Below are positions 7,516 to 16,559 of a DNA stretch of 64,000 bases, one piece after another. The translations under genes were made by a program, and so were the position numbers. The notes below the pieces were generated by a model. The model worked only from the letters and a program-made list of their open reading frames with translations, was not told the origin of the DNA and did not search any database. This DNA is from UBA6623 sp965238125 (GTDB taxonomy: Bacteria; Acidobacteriota; Terriglobia; Bryobacterales; UBA6623), in NCBI GenBank assembly GCA_965238125.1, contig OZ250179.1, forward strand, positions 5,766,001 to 5,830,000, written 5' to 3'. Numbering within the stretch: the stretch's first letter is position 1; every line of letters starts with the position of its first letter.

Positions 7516-9433
7516 TCGAGCGCGCCGCCGCCGGCATGTCCAAGTAGAGGTTGATCACGGAAATCGCCGCCGGTGTGATGCCCGGAATCCGCCCGGCTTG
7601 ACCCAACGTAGCCGGGTTGACCCGCTCCATCTTCTCGATGACCTCACGCGAAAGCCCCGGTATCCCCGCAAATGAGAATCCGTCGGGAATCCGCCGCGAT
7701 TCCGCCTGCTTGAGCCGTTGAATGTGCCGCTCCTGCTGCGCCAGGTAGCCCTCGTACTTGATCGCCGTCTCGATCGACTTCCAATCGGGCCGACGCAGCT
7801 CAACCCCGGTATGCCGCCGCACCAGCCCTTCCAACACCTCAATCGTTACTTCCGGACGCTTCAGCAATTGTGCCGGCGTCGGCCGGTCGGCCGGTAGCTC
7901 CCCAATCGCGGCAAGCAACGGTCCCACCTCGGCTTCGTCCCCCCGAGGCCGATAACTCCCCAAAAACGCCCGTACCCGCTCTTTCGCCTCTCGCAACTGG
8001 GAAAAGCGTTCCCAGTCGGCATCCCCGATCAATCCAATTTCGCGCCCCACCGGCGTCAAACGCTCATCGGCGTTGTCGATGCGCAGGTGCAGCCGAAACT
8101 CCGCCCTCGAGGTGAACATCCGATACGGCTCGTCGGTCCCTTTCGTAATCAGGTCGTCGATCAGAATCCCCGTATAGCCTTGCGAACGGACCAGTACAAC
8201 GGCTTCCCGTCCCTCGACCGCCCGTGCCGCGTTGATGCCCGCCATGATTCCCTGTGCCGCGGCCTCTTCATAGCCGGTCGTTCCGTTGATCTGCCCCGCT
8301 AGGTAAAGCCCCGCGACGCGCTTTGTCTCGAGCGAATGCCGCAACTCCGTCGCATCCACCGAGTCATATTCAATTGCATACCCGGGACGAATCATCTCCG
8401 CCCGCTCGAGCCCCGGGACCGACGCCACCATTGCCGCCTGCACGTCGATCGGCATGCTCGTCGACATCCCGTTCAAGTAGACCTCATTCGTGTCCAACCC
8501 CTCCGGCTCGAGAAAGAGTTGATGGCGCGGCTTATCGGGAAACTTGACTATCTTGTCCTCGATCGAAGGACAATACCGCGGCCCGACCCCTTCAATCTGC
8601 CCACTATATAGCGGGGATCGGCTAATGCTCTCCCGCAAGATTTTGTGGGTCTCCTCGGTCGTGAAGGTGATGTGACACTCGATCTGCTCCTGCTCGATCT
8701 TCTTCGTGCGAAACGAAAACGGCGTCGGATCCGCGTCCCCCGGTTGCGGCTCGCACTTCTCCCAATCAATCGTTCGCCCATCGAGCCGCGGCGGCGTACC
8801 CGTCTTGAGCCGCGCACACCGAAAACCCAACCCCCGCAACACCTCGCCCAGCATCACCGACGCCGGCTCCCCGCTACGCCCCGCCGGATACGTCCTCTCC
8901 CCGATATGCACCAGCCCGTTGAGGAAGGTCCCGGTCGTGATAATCACCGCCTCCGCCCCAATCGTTCGCCCGTCGAGCAGCTCCACCCCCCGAATCCGCT
9001 CCTCCGCCCGCCCGCCGGGCAGCTCTTCGAGAACCAGATCCACCACCTCGGCCTGCTTGATCACCAGGTTCGCCTGCTGCTCGAGCACCTGCCGCATCTT
9101 CACGCGGTACTGCTTCTTATCGCACTGCGCTCGCGGAGACCACACGGCCGGCCCGCGGCTGGTATTCAGCAATCGAAATTGAATCCCTACTGCATCGGTC
9201 ACTTCGCCCATGATCCCGCCGAGCGCGTCGATCTCACGTACCAGGTGCCCTTTGGCGATCCCGCCAACGGCCGGATTACACGACATCTGCGCCACTAGAT
9301 CCAAGTTCAGCGTCACCAGCGCCGTGCGCAATCCCATGCGCGCCGCCGCCATCGAGGCCTCGCATCCGGCGTGACCCGCGCCGATCACGACAACGTCGTA
9401 ATGCTCGCTAATTTTCGACCAAAATTTCGACAT
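7508..9433 (-). CDS. mnmG: tRNA uridine-5-carboxymethylaminomethyl modification enzyme MnmG
   Basis: MnmG (GidA) is the FAD-dependent partner of MnmE that installs the cmnm5 group on wobble U34 of certain tRNAs. The 641-aa product has the N-terminal FAD motif VVIGAGHAGCEA, the conserved SCNPAVGGIAKGHLVREIDALGG, and GTFLNGLVHIGE. The second signature is KTGTPPRLDGRTIDW, followed by GQINGTTGYEEAAAQG and a helical C-terminal domain ending near the MnmE-binding region. Full length and no gaps. It is the first gene of the mnmG-rsmG-parA-parB run. Confidence 0.98.
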   Translation of the reverse strand: MSKFWSKISEHYDVVVIGAGHAGCEASMAAARMGLRTALVTLNLDLVAQMSCNPAVGGIAKGHLVREIDALGGIMGEVTDAVGIQFRLLNTSRGPAVWSPRAQCDKKQYRVKMRQVLEQQANLVIKQAEVVDLVLEELPGGRAEERIRGVELLDGRTIGAEAVIITTGTFLNGLVHIGERTYPAGRSGEPASVMLGEVLRGLGFRCARLKTGTPPRLDGRTIDWEKCEPQPGDADPTPFSFRTKKIEQEQIECHITFTTEETHKILRESISRSPLYSGQIEGVGPRYCPSIEDKIVKFPDKPRHQLFLEPEGLDTNEVYLNGMSTSMPIDVQAAMVASVPGLERAEMIRPGYAIEYDSVDATELRHSLETKRVAGLYLAGQINGTTGYEEAAAQGIMAGINAARAVEGREAVVLVRSQGYTGILIDDLITKGTDEPYRMFTSRAEFRLHLRIDNADERLTPVGREIGLIGDADWERFSQLREAKERVRAFLGSYRPRGDEAEVGPLLAAIGELPADRPTPAQLLKRPEVTIEVLEGLVRRHTGVELRRPDWKSIETAIKYEGYLAQQERHIQRLKQAESRRIPDGFSFAGIPGLSREVIEKMERVNPATLGQAGRIPGITPAAISVINLYLDMPAAARSNA

Positions 9434-9603
9434 GGAAAGGAAACAACCGGAAAGGCTTTCCTGTTATTCTAGGCTTTCGTCAGAGCGGCGGCAATGACCT
9501 CGTTCCTCGTCCTCAAGGGTCGACGCCCCAAAGAGCCCGTGGAAGTTTCCGTGGGGCAAGGAAAACCCGCTCGACAGAAAGAGTCGCGGACAGACAGAAT
9601 CGA

Positions 9604-10875
9604 ATGAAGGTCTTAGTGGTAGGTGGCGGTGGCCGCGAACACGCTTTTTGTTGGCGCCTCGCCCAGTCCGATTCCGTCGAGCAGGTCTACGCCGTTCCGG
9701 GCAATGCCGGCATCGCCCGCGACTGCTCGTGCATCCCTGGCGACATCACCTCGAACGACGAAATCTCCTCCCTCGCCGAATGTCTCGACGTCGACCTCAC
9801 CGTCATCGGCCCCGAGGCCCCATTAGTCGCCGGGATAGCCGATGAATTCCGCGCCCGCAATCTCCTCGTCGTCGGACCCGGCCGCGGCGCCGCCCAACTC
9901 GAGGGAAGCAAGATCTTCTCCAAGCAGTTCATGCGCCGCCATGACATTCCCACCGCCGATTTCGCCATCGTCGAATCGGTCGCCGAGCTCGAAGACAACC
10001 TCACCCGCTTTGGCTTCCCGGTAGCGCTCAAGGCCGACGGACTCGCCGCCGGCAAAGGCGTCGTCATCGTCCACAACGAGCAAGAAGCCCGCGACACCGG
10101 CGCCGCAATGCTTGCGGGCAATATTGTCGGAGATGCCGGCCGCCGCCTCCTCGTCGAGCAATTCCTTTCCGGCGAGGAAGTCAGCTTCATCGTTCTCAGC
10201 GACGGCGAAACCTTCTTCGAATTCCCTCCTACCCAAGACCACAAGCCGGCCCTCGACAACGACGAAGGACCAAACACCGGCGGCATGGGAGCCTACTGCG
10301 ACCCTCGCATCTTGACCGAAGCCGAACGCCAAACCATAATAACTACAATTGTAGAAAACAGTCTGGCCGGCATCCGCGCCGACGGGCATCCCTTCGTCGG
10401 CTTCCTCTACTGCGGCCTGATGATGACCGCTGACGGACCGAAGGTCCTCGAATACAACGTCCGCATGGGCGACCCCGAGACCCAGCCTCTGATGTATCGC
10501 ATGACGGGCGACGCCGGAGAGCTGCTGCTCTCGGCGACCCGCGGCAGCCTGGACCCCTCGGTAGTCGGCTGGAACGACGGCCCGACCTGCTGCGTGGTCT
10601 GCGCCGCCCCCGGCTACCCTGGCTCTTATCCCAAGGGCCTCCCCATCACGGGAACCAATGAAGCCGAAGCCGCAGGAGCCAAAGTCTTCCACGCCGGCAC
10701 GCGCTTCCACGAAGGAAAACTAGTCACCGCCGGAGGCCGCGTGTTGGGAGTCACCGCCGGAGGCGACGACCTAGCCGCCGCGATCCACAACGCCTACGCC
10801 GCCGTGGAAAACGTAAACTTCGAAGGCCTCCACCACCGAACAGACATCGGCCAAAAAGGCCTCAAGCGCTGGTAA
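9604..10875 (+). CDS. purD: Phosphoribosylamine-glycine ligase PurD
   Basis: PurD ligates glycine to phosphoribosylamine with ATP, the second step of de novo purine synthesis. The 423-aa product shows the ATP-grasp plan. An N-terminal Rossmann-like lobe opens with MKVLVVGGGGREHA. The central ATP-binding lobe includes FPVALKADGLAAGKGVV and EEVSFIVLSDG, and the metal-site region is HKPALDNDEGPNTGGMGAY. The C-terminal domain has EYNVRMGDPETQP. It is transcribed divergently from mnmG. A 37-codon frame (9494-9607) ends in ATGA overlap with its start, but I do not claim it is translated. Degenerate copies of its last codons recur at 16324. Confidence 0.98.
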   Translation: MKVLVVGGGGREHAFCWRLAQSDSVEQVYAVPGNAGIARDCSCIPGDITSNDEISSLAECLDVDLTVIGPEAPLVAGIADEFRARNLLVVGPGRGAAQLEGSKIFSKQFMRRHDIPTADFAIVESVAELEDNLTRFGFPVALKADGLAAGKGVVIVHNEQEARDTGAAMLAGNIVGDAGRRLLVEQFLSGEEVSFIVLSDGETFFEFPPTQDHKPALDNDEGPNTGGMGAYCDPRILTEAERQTIITTIVENSLAGIRADGHPFVGFLYCGLMMTADGPKVLEYNVRMGDPETQPLMYRMTGDAGELLLSATRGSLDPSVVGWNDGPTCCVVCAAPGYPGSYPKGLPITGTNEAEAAGAKVFHAGTRFHEGKLVTAGGRVLGVTAGGDDLAAAIHNAYAAVENVNFEGLHHRTDIGQKGLKRW

Positions 10876-10891
10876 CAGCCCCCGCCATCCC

Positions 10892-10935
10892 AAACCGAGC
10901 CGCGCGCGTCAGCAAGCGGTATGAGATGAGGCCGG
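10892..10935 (+). repeat. Dispersed GAGCCGCG...AAGCGGTATG repeat, copy A
   Basis: This 44-bp unit after purD contains AAACCGAGCCGCGCGCGT and AAGCGGTATGAGATGAGGCC. Near-identical copies are at 15380-15425, 29867-29910 and, inverted, 30043-30086. It is a REP-like intergenic family. Confidence 0.8.
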
Positions 10936-11066
10936 TCAGCAACAAGGACAGCGATAGGTTATGCGCCAGTGACTGATCTTCTAGCGGCGTCTGACAGCGC
11001 TTCGCCGGTAAACGTAGCACGCGAGCGGACCGAATCAGGATCAACATCTCAGAAGTCCTCGTCGTA

Positions 11067-12601
11067 CTATTGCGAAATTGGGATTTCGACCGCTGACTTA
11101 CCCGTGAACGCGAAAAGCCGTTGATGCTTCCCTTTCAGATGATCGTTGGGGACACTGATCCGAAAACCCGACTTTCTATCATCCTTTGTTCGTCCCAAAT
11201 AGCGCCGTGCGATATCGCGACGGTTGAACGAAGTTGCAACGACGAGATCTGAGACACCACTCCTGAAGAAAGCGGCATAGACCTCTTCCTCCCCACCGCC
11301 TACATCCACCGCCCAGCCAATAAGGTCCGTACGCCGTCGGCCGCGTTCTCTTCGGTCTATTCCCGCCGCGAGGCTTCCCGCCCGAACCGGAACACGGTGT
11401 CCGGCGGAGGAAACGAGGCTCAGCTCACCCTCTTTCCCCCGCAGCTTCCAGCCCCACTCGGAGTTCCGTATCCGCGCCGGCTGAATGCCGGTTGCATGAG
11501 TCTCAATGACGAACAGTTCATAGGTGTTAAGCCCTTCCCTGAACTCTGCTTCCGGCAGCATCGCCCGAAAAGCAACTTGCCGGGCATTGTCGATGAAAGT
11601 CTCGGTGACGGCAACGATCTTTCCGTTGAGTGAGACGGCAAGTCGCAGCTTGGGGTCCCCCACCGGGTGCCCAAGAATTCTTCCCCGCATCCACACCGGC
11701 AATCGCCCACTCGGCAAGCTAACGTTCTGGTACTGCCGGTGGCCCCGCACAATTGCCGCAAGCGACGAATCAACGTACTCGAGGTCCGATACGTGCTGTC
11801 CAACCAATCCATCTACGTCGCCAACGCGAAAAATGCTTTCAGGGTCTTCCCCCGTGCTGAACAGTGAGAATTTCCGCCGAATAGTTTGTTGGCCGGAAAG
11901 CGTAGCAGGATAGAATCGATCCTCCAGATCGTGTGCCCTCCGTCCCCTCCGTGTTTGGCCTCGGCGGGACTCTGGGTTGAAGACCGACTGACCGTCGGAA
12001 ACCCATGAAAGTCGCCTTCCCAGAACGTCTGCAATCGTTTCAGGCACATCAATACTCGCGACGGGTCGATCGCTGCGTTGGCCCAGTTTTTGCAAAGGTC
12101 GTTTAACGAAAAACGGAATTGCAACGATGTCATTCCAATTTTCCTGGCCCATCCCGCGACGGGTTAGATTCGTCCGGAAACTAACGCCGTGGTCCGCCAA
12201 CACAATAATGAGCGCCCGATCGAAGACTCCTTCACTTTCCAGCCGATCCAACAAGCGCCCGAAGAGGTGATCGGTAAACTGAGTCTGCTGAATGTGACGT
12301 TGAAAACCTTGAACGGTAAGCCACGAGTTGGAGTTCCAACGTTCTCCGCGAACGCCTTGGGGCAAAATACGAGCTCTGTAGCGAGCACCCCGCGCCGTAT
12401 ATTTCCATGGCACGTGCGGAAGCCTGGAGTGTAAGAAATAGAATGTGCGGTCCCGGCCGTCAATCGACTGTACCAAGCCAAGAAATTCATCCATCGCGCG
12501 GTTCTTGCGCGGATGGGAACCTTTGAAGTCTCGCCATTGACCCTCTATGCTCGGGAGCCCTGACTCCCACTCCGGTGGAAATACGCGATGGAGCACCATT
12601 A
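11067..12601 (-). pseudogene. 3' part of a membrane sulfatase gene split by IS630
   Basis: This is the C-terminal two thirds of an alkaline-phosphatase-superfamily sulfatase. It holds FYFLHSRLPHVPWKY, the late metal-binding LIIVLADHGVSFR, and after that a large beta-rich C-terminal extension ending SAVEIPISQ. Joining 12599 to 13697 across a single TA restores one open frame (DLRL-MVLHRVFPPEWE), so the gene was intact before the IS630 insertion and has no other visible lesion. The longer open frame that runs back to 13052 is antisense to the transposase and is not part of this gene. Confidence 0.88.
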
Positions 12602-13694
12602 TTGAGTCTCGCAAAATAAAGTGACATTTTTTTGGGGTACGTACGTCTTTGTATGTATGGGAAATACAAAAGGCGTACGGCGGGATTTCGAGGCCCTGGA
12701 GAAGCGCCGTTTCAAAGCGATCCGGTTGGTCGAGCAAGGCTGTAGTCAGTCCGAGACAGCGAGGCGATTGAAGGTCGCGCGGCAAAGCGTCAGCGAGTGG
12801 CTGCGACGATACCGGCGTGACGGCGAAGCCGGGTTGCGCCAGGCCGGCCGCGCCGGCCGTAAGCCGCTGTTGGACGCCGCGCAGCTCGAACGCCTCGAGG
12901 CGTTGCTGCTGGAAGGCCCCGAGGCGCACGGCTTCCCGACGCCGCTGTGGAGCTGTCCGCGGGTCGCTCGTCTGATCGGAGACGAGTTCGGCGTGCGCTA
13001 TCACGAGGGCCATGTCTGGAAGATCCTGCGGGCGCTCGGTTGGAGCCCGCAACGGCCCGTCGGCAAAGCGCGGGAGCGCAACGAAGAGGCCATCCGCAGC
13101 TGGCAGCGCAAGACTTGGCCGGCCATTAAAAAAAAGCCCGCAAAGAAGAACGTACGATCGTCTTCATCGACGAAAGCGGATTGAGTCAGAAGCCGCATCG
13201 TTGCCGCATCTGGGCGCCGCGCGGCGAGACACCGGTGTTGGAGTTCAACTTCAACTGGGACAAGCTGTCGGTGTCGGCCGGGCTGACGTTGCGCAACTTT
13301 TACTTCCGGCTCTATCCCGGCGCGATCGGCGAGCTGGAGGTCATCGACTTCCTGAAGGCTTTGGTGCGCCACATCGACGGCCCACTGCTGATCGTCTGGG
13401 ACCGGCTGCCGGCGCACCGCAGCCGCCTGGTGCGGGAGTTCATCCAGCTCTCCGAGGATCACATCGCAACGGAGTACTTGCCGCCCTATGCGCCGGAGTT
13501 GAACCCGGTGGAATACATTTGGGCGTACTGGAAGCAGCACGAGTTGCCCAACGTCTGCCCGAAGGACTACTGGGAACTCGACGAGCGCGCCCGCAAAGCG
13601 CTGCGGCGAATGCGCCGCAAACCGCGCTTGATTACCGCTTTCTGGAAACAGTCTTCTCTTTGTCTCGATTGACAGTATATTATGCGAGACTCAG
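12602..13694 (+). mobile_element. IS630-family insertion sequence, 1093 bp
   Basis: The ends are imperfect inverted repeats (left TTGAGTCTCGCAAAATAAAG; right end reverse-complemented CTGAGTCTCGCATAATATAC). The element is flanked by TA on both sides (12600-12601 and 13695-13696), the target duplication of the IS630/Tc1 group. It carries one transposase gene in two overlapping frames and interrupts a minus-strand sulfatase gene. Confidence 0.92.
12657..13672 (+). CDS. IS630 transposase, expressed by -1 frameshifting
   Basis: The first frame (12657-13184) encodes helix-turn-helix DNA-binding segments (CSQSETARRLKVARQSVSEWLRR; residues ~25-50) and a winged-helix part. The second frame carries the DDE core: Asp in IVFIDESG, Asp in IVWDRLPAH, and Glu in YAPELNPVEYIW. 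The two frames join at an A-AAA-AAG heptamer (13130-13136), the canonical -1 slippery site, placed exactly in the zero frame. A shift there yields a fused protein of about 338 aa, the usual IS630 size. The element therefore looks potentially active. Confidence 0.9.
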
Positions 13695-14630
13695 TAGTCT
13701 GAGGTCGGACGCGGTAGATGACCAGCGGCTAACACGAGTTTCTCGTAGTTGCGCCTCCTCGCACGCTTCTTCGGGGCAGAGTCTTGAATTATGCTCGGCG
13801 GCCACTAATCGATAACCGTTCTGTTGAAGCCAAGGGAACAAATTATTTGGAAAAGCCTTTAAGGTCGCCGGAGTGTAGAGATTTGTGGGGAAACGACCGG
13901 TCAAAATTGCCGGAATCGCATGGCGGGTGGAGTCAGTGACTGTACCGCCGTTCACAAACCAAGTCGCTTTGTCCGCGAACCGAGAAAAGTTAGGATAACG
14001 GTGATGATTTATGCCCCCATCCTCCCCGATGAGAGTCCAAAGCGGCAGTTCGTCGAACACAACCAATACAATCGGCGGGGACCACTCCAAGTTCGCTGGC
14101 GCTGCCGCAATTCGGTCACCCGTGCCCACCTCGGAATAGACGAGGGAAACGCGGGAGTCAGTAATAAATAGGAGAGGAAAGAGCACGCCGGCCCAGGCCA
14201 TCGTCTTTGCCAGATCAGCCATCAGCCGAAATCTCAGCAGGCCCCACATGCCCAAACAACCCGAGAAAAGCGCTATCCCGGCGCGTATCGGCAACGGTGC
14301 ATCGATTCCGCGTACGAGTTGCCAGAAGCCGAACGACGTGACCGCCAGCACTTCAACGCCATAGACCCAGGTAAGCGCAGTCGGTCCGGCTCGACGAGCG
14401 ACGATAAGAACGGCTGTCGCTAGAAGAATCGGTCCCAGAGATATCGCGGTCAGTAAGACGCAAAGATCGATCAGATCCAGGTCGTGAACAACGAGAAACT
14501 GCGAATTGCCCTTCAGGAGGTCGTACACCGGCTGAGCGGTCGCGAACGCGAGCAGGCCGAATAGCCCGTAGACGCGGTCCATGAGGGGCCGATGAGGTTT
14601 GTCGATCACATGCACACCGGGACGCACCAT
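13695..14630 (-). pseudogene. 5' part of the IS630-split membrane sulfatase
   Basis: The N-terminal part has about six hydrophobic helices (for example LFGLLAFATAQPVYDLL), then the start of the periplasmic sulfatase domain: PPIVLVVFDELPLW, a metal-site Asp in VFDE, and NFSRFADKATWFVNGGTVTDSTRHAIPAILTG. The Thr/Ser in this last stretch occupies the nucleophile region. This topology resembles LTA-synthase-like or phosphoethanolamine-transferase-like hydrolases, which act on envelope lipids. I chose the ATG at 14630. An upstream in-frame start at 14720 is possible but reads through the methyltransferase remnant. The frame breaks at the IS. Confidence 0.85.
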
Positions 14631-14719
14631 TCGCCGAAGAAGGACTGATGATACACACTGCGTCCGGCCGGAGGCAACCACTCTCGCCCGCGCACGGTCC
14701 ATCGGCCACCTGGTCTTCA

Positions 14720-14999
14720 ACCAGCACCGATGTAGTTAGACCGCAGTAGGAGATGAAGGCCACGCGCTGGGGCCGGATCAGCTTGTAGGCCTGGGTCCCC
14801 GCCGCGTAACTCCTCTTCCTGGTGCTCCACGAGCAGACCGTCGGCGACGAGTTTCGCGTACAAGCCCGAACTCATCAGGCGGTCGTATTCCTTTTGGTAG
14901 CCGCCATTGACCTGGCGGTAAAGGACCCCGCCTCGCTCGCACAAACCCGCTCGGGTCGCGAAATGAACCCGCGATTTTGCGCTCGGAAGATTCCGGCAT
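14720..14999 (-). pseudogene. Truncated, frameshifted SAM-dependent methyltransferase
   Basis: The ATG at 14999 begins SERKIAGSFRDPSGFV. After a frameshift near 14940, the typical continuation GGVLYRQVNGGYQKEYDRLM and SSGLYAKLVADGLLVEHQEE appears. A second shift near 14790 leads to RPQRVAFISY. These are the opening ~90 residues of a methyltransferase family often encoded with a YIDPG small protein and a sulfatase. Everything after FISY, including the SAM-binding core, is missing, so the gene is dead. Confidence 0.8.
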
Positions 15000-15004
15000 G
15001 GGCC

Positions 15005-15265
15005 CTATTCGGAGGAGGACGAACTATTATCGTCCGGAGATTCGGAACGTCGGAACACAGCGACGATGTTGCCCCAGAACCGCTTCACCACAAAGGAGGC
15101 GCCCAGCAGGCCGGCGACGAGAATTTGCACCAGATAGCTCCCGGCTCCGGGATCGATATAGGCGTCAAGCGGTTGTGGGGATGCCAAAACCAGCACGACG
15201 AGCAACAGAGGAAATCCGGCCAAATCGTTCGTTTTCTTCGTGCCTGCCCTTTCCTTTCTTTCCAA
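15005..15265 (-). CDS. YIDPG-type small membrane protein
   Basis: The 86-aa product has a hydrophobic N-terminal segment (LLLVVLVLASPQPLDA), probably a signal or anchor. The motif AYIDPGAGSYLVQILVAG follows, then a second hydrophobic stretch (GLLGASFVVKRFWGNIVAVF) and a Ser-rich tail. The function is unknown. This family is recurrently the first gene of a small protein-methyltransferase-sulfatase cluster, and that order is kept here. The next two genes are broken, so this one is probably an orphan survivor. Confidence 0.75.
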   Translation of the reverse strand: MERKERAGTKKTNDLAGFPLLLVVLVLASPQPLDAYIDPGAGSYLVQILVAGLLGASFVVKRFWGNIVAVFRRSESPDDNSSSSSE

Positions 15266-15565
15266 GACAACTCTCTCCCCGGGGCCTACAACGCAAGTCT
15301 ATCATGCCGCCGTCAGTTCGAGAACCAGCGGGAAACCCGCGAGGCGGATCGGTGACACGGCAGATCGTTTGCCGTCCCCAAACCGAGCCGCGCGCGTGAC
15401 GCAAGCGGTATGAGATTGAGGCCGGCCAAAACCAAGGACAGTGGCGGAGTCACCGTGCGCGGTGCGGCAGATCGGTGAACAGGAGATCGGTGACAGCCAC
15501 GAACCGGGTCGAGTAGCAAGCCGGGTCGACCTGTGCGACCGGCTGGGCAGGCGCCAAGAGTGGCC
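15266..15565. other. Intergenic stretch with repeats only
   Basis: This gap holds the AAGCGGTATG repeat at 15380-15425 and several GATCGGTGACA-type units (15349, 15473, 15489). I see no gene or terminator in it. Confidence 0.5.
15380..15425 (+). repeat. Dispersed GAGCCGCG...AAGCGGTATG repeat, copy B
   Basis: It is nearly identical to the post-purD copy at 10892-10935. The similarity continues about 15 bases past the unit (AACAAGGACAG against ACCAAGGACAG), suggesting duplication of a longer piece. Confidence 0.78.
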
Positions 15566-15902
15566 TCAGATCATGCCAAGCTCAATGCCGCGCAGAACGG
15601 CGCGGGTGCGGTCGCGAACACCGAGCTTGGATAGAATGCTCGATGCGTGATTCTTGATCGTGCCTTCCGAGCAGCCTAGTGCTTCGCCAATTTCCCGGTT
15701 ACTGAACCCGCCCGCCATCATGCGAAGTATTTCGGCTTCCCGCTTCGTCAACGGGTCGGGAAGGTCGAGGCGATCGAAGGCGGAATCGGCGCCTTTGAGG
15801 ACGCGGGTTGCGCGCTCGGTGATCGCGGGACGGATCTGTGTCTCGCCGGCGACCACGCGCCGAATCGAATCAGCGAGCTGATCGATCGAAACATCCTTGC
15901 TT
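15566..15902 (-). pseudogene. C-terminal fragment of a LuxR/NarL-type response regulator
   Basis: The fragment encodes KDVSIDQLADSIRRVVAGE, which joins receiver and output domains in NarL-type regulators. A complete helix-turn-helix follows (LTKREAEILRMMAGGFSNRE, then EALGCSEGTIKNHASSILSK). The receiver domain with its phospho-accepting Asp is absent; upstream sequence at 15903 changes abruptly into the M23 remnant. Translation from an internal start at 15856 could give a 96-aa DNA-binding stub, but it is more simply read as a truncated gene. Confidence 0.8.
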
Positions 15903-15909
15903 AAAGCAG

Positions 15910-16116
15910 CGTAGCGTGGAGGTAACCGCTGGGATGAGGGTGCGGGAAGGAGACGTTCTGGGGCGCGTCGGCAACTCCGGCGACACGAGCCAGCCGCATC
16001 TGCACCTCCATGCCGAGCGCGGTGGTGAGCCGGGGGAGATCCTCAATGGCGAGGGAGTGCCCATGGAGATCGCCGGACGATTCCTGGTACGGAACAGTTT
16101 GTTCACGAGTCGCTGA
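15910..16116 (+). pseudogene. C-terminal fragment of an M23-type metallopeptidase
   Basis: About 68 codons encode the LytM signature GNSGDTSQPHLHLHAERGG, with the HLH zinc-binding motif, and a conserved tail (PMEIAGRFLVRN). The N-terminal half of the peptidase domain, including its first zinc ligand, is missing. The fragment abuts the LuxR remnant, so a deletion probably joined two unrelated genes. A functional product is unlikely. Confidence 0.75.
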
Positions 16117-16323
16117 TGGGGTCCACGATACTCTTTGTCTGTCTAACCCTCTGTCGCACGCCAAACGGTCCTGCCCCGTTCGAGCGACTGTGTTTCCGTT
16201 GCCCGGGAAGATCGAGTGAGGTGGAAGATCGGTCACGAGGAAACCGGGCCCCGCCTCGCCCAAGCCGCCGCCCGTCCCGCTGTCGGCGACGCCGGCCAAA
16301 CAAGCAATCGAAGGAGCACCCAA

Positions 16324-16382
16324 CCGGCCAAAAAAGGCCTCAAACGCTGGTAGCAAGCCCCGCTGTCTCCAAAGCGAGCCGG
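16324..16382 (+). repeat. Degenerate copy of the purD 3' end within a 440-bp gap
   Basis: The sequence from CCGGCCAAAAAAGGCCT to GCGAGCCGG matches the last codons of purD (QKGLKRW and stop) and the following ~28 bases at 10848-10904, with scattered changes. No other part of purD is present. The remaining gap (16117-16559) has no gene I can support. Confidence 0.7.
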
Positions 16383-16559
16383 CTTCACTCGGACGACCGT
16401 CTGCCAAGACTGTGGCGACAGCCGCCCGTCCACAAGGGACCCAGGGCAAGCCGGTCGGCGATTCCGTGAACCTAATAGCCTAAGAAGCCCAAGAAGCACG
16501 CTTGCCACACAAACAAGTGGTGAACACTTACCTGGGTTTGCCTCCGGACGTGATGACAG

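Noticed and set aside
12602..13052. Upstream extension of the sulfatase 3' open frame to 13052
   Set aside because: This part is antisense to the IS630 transposase; the real gene resumes at 13695 after a TA junction.
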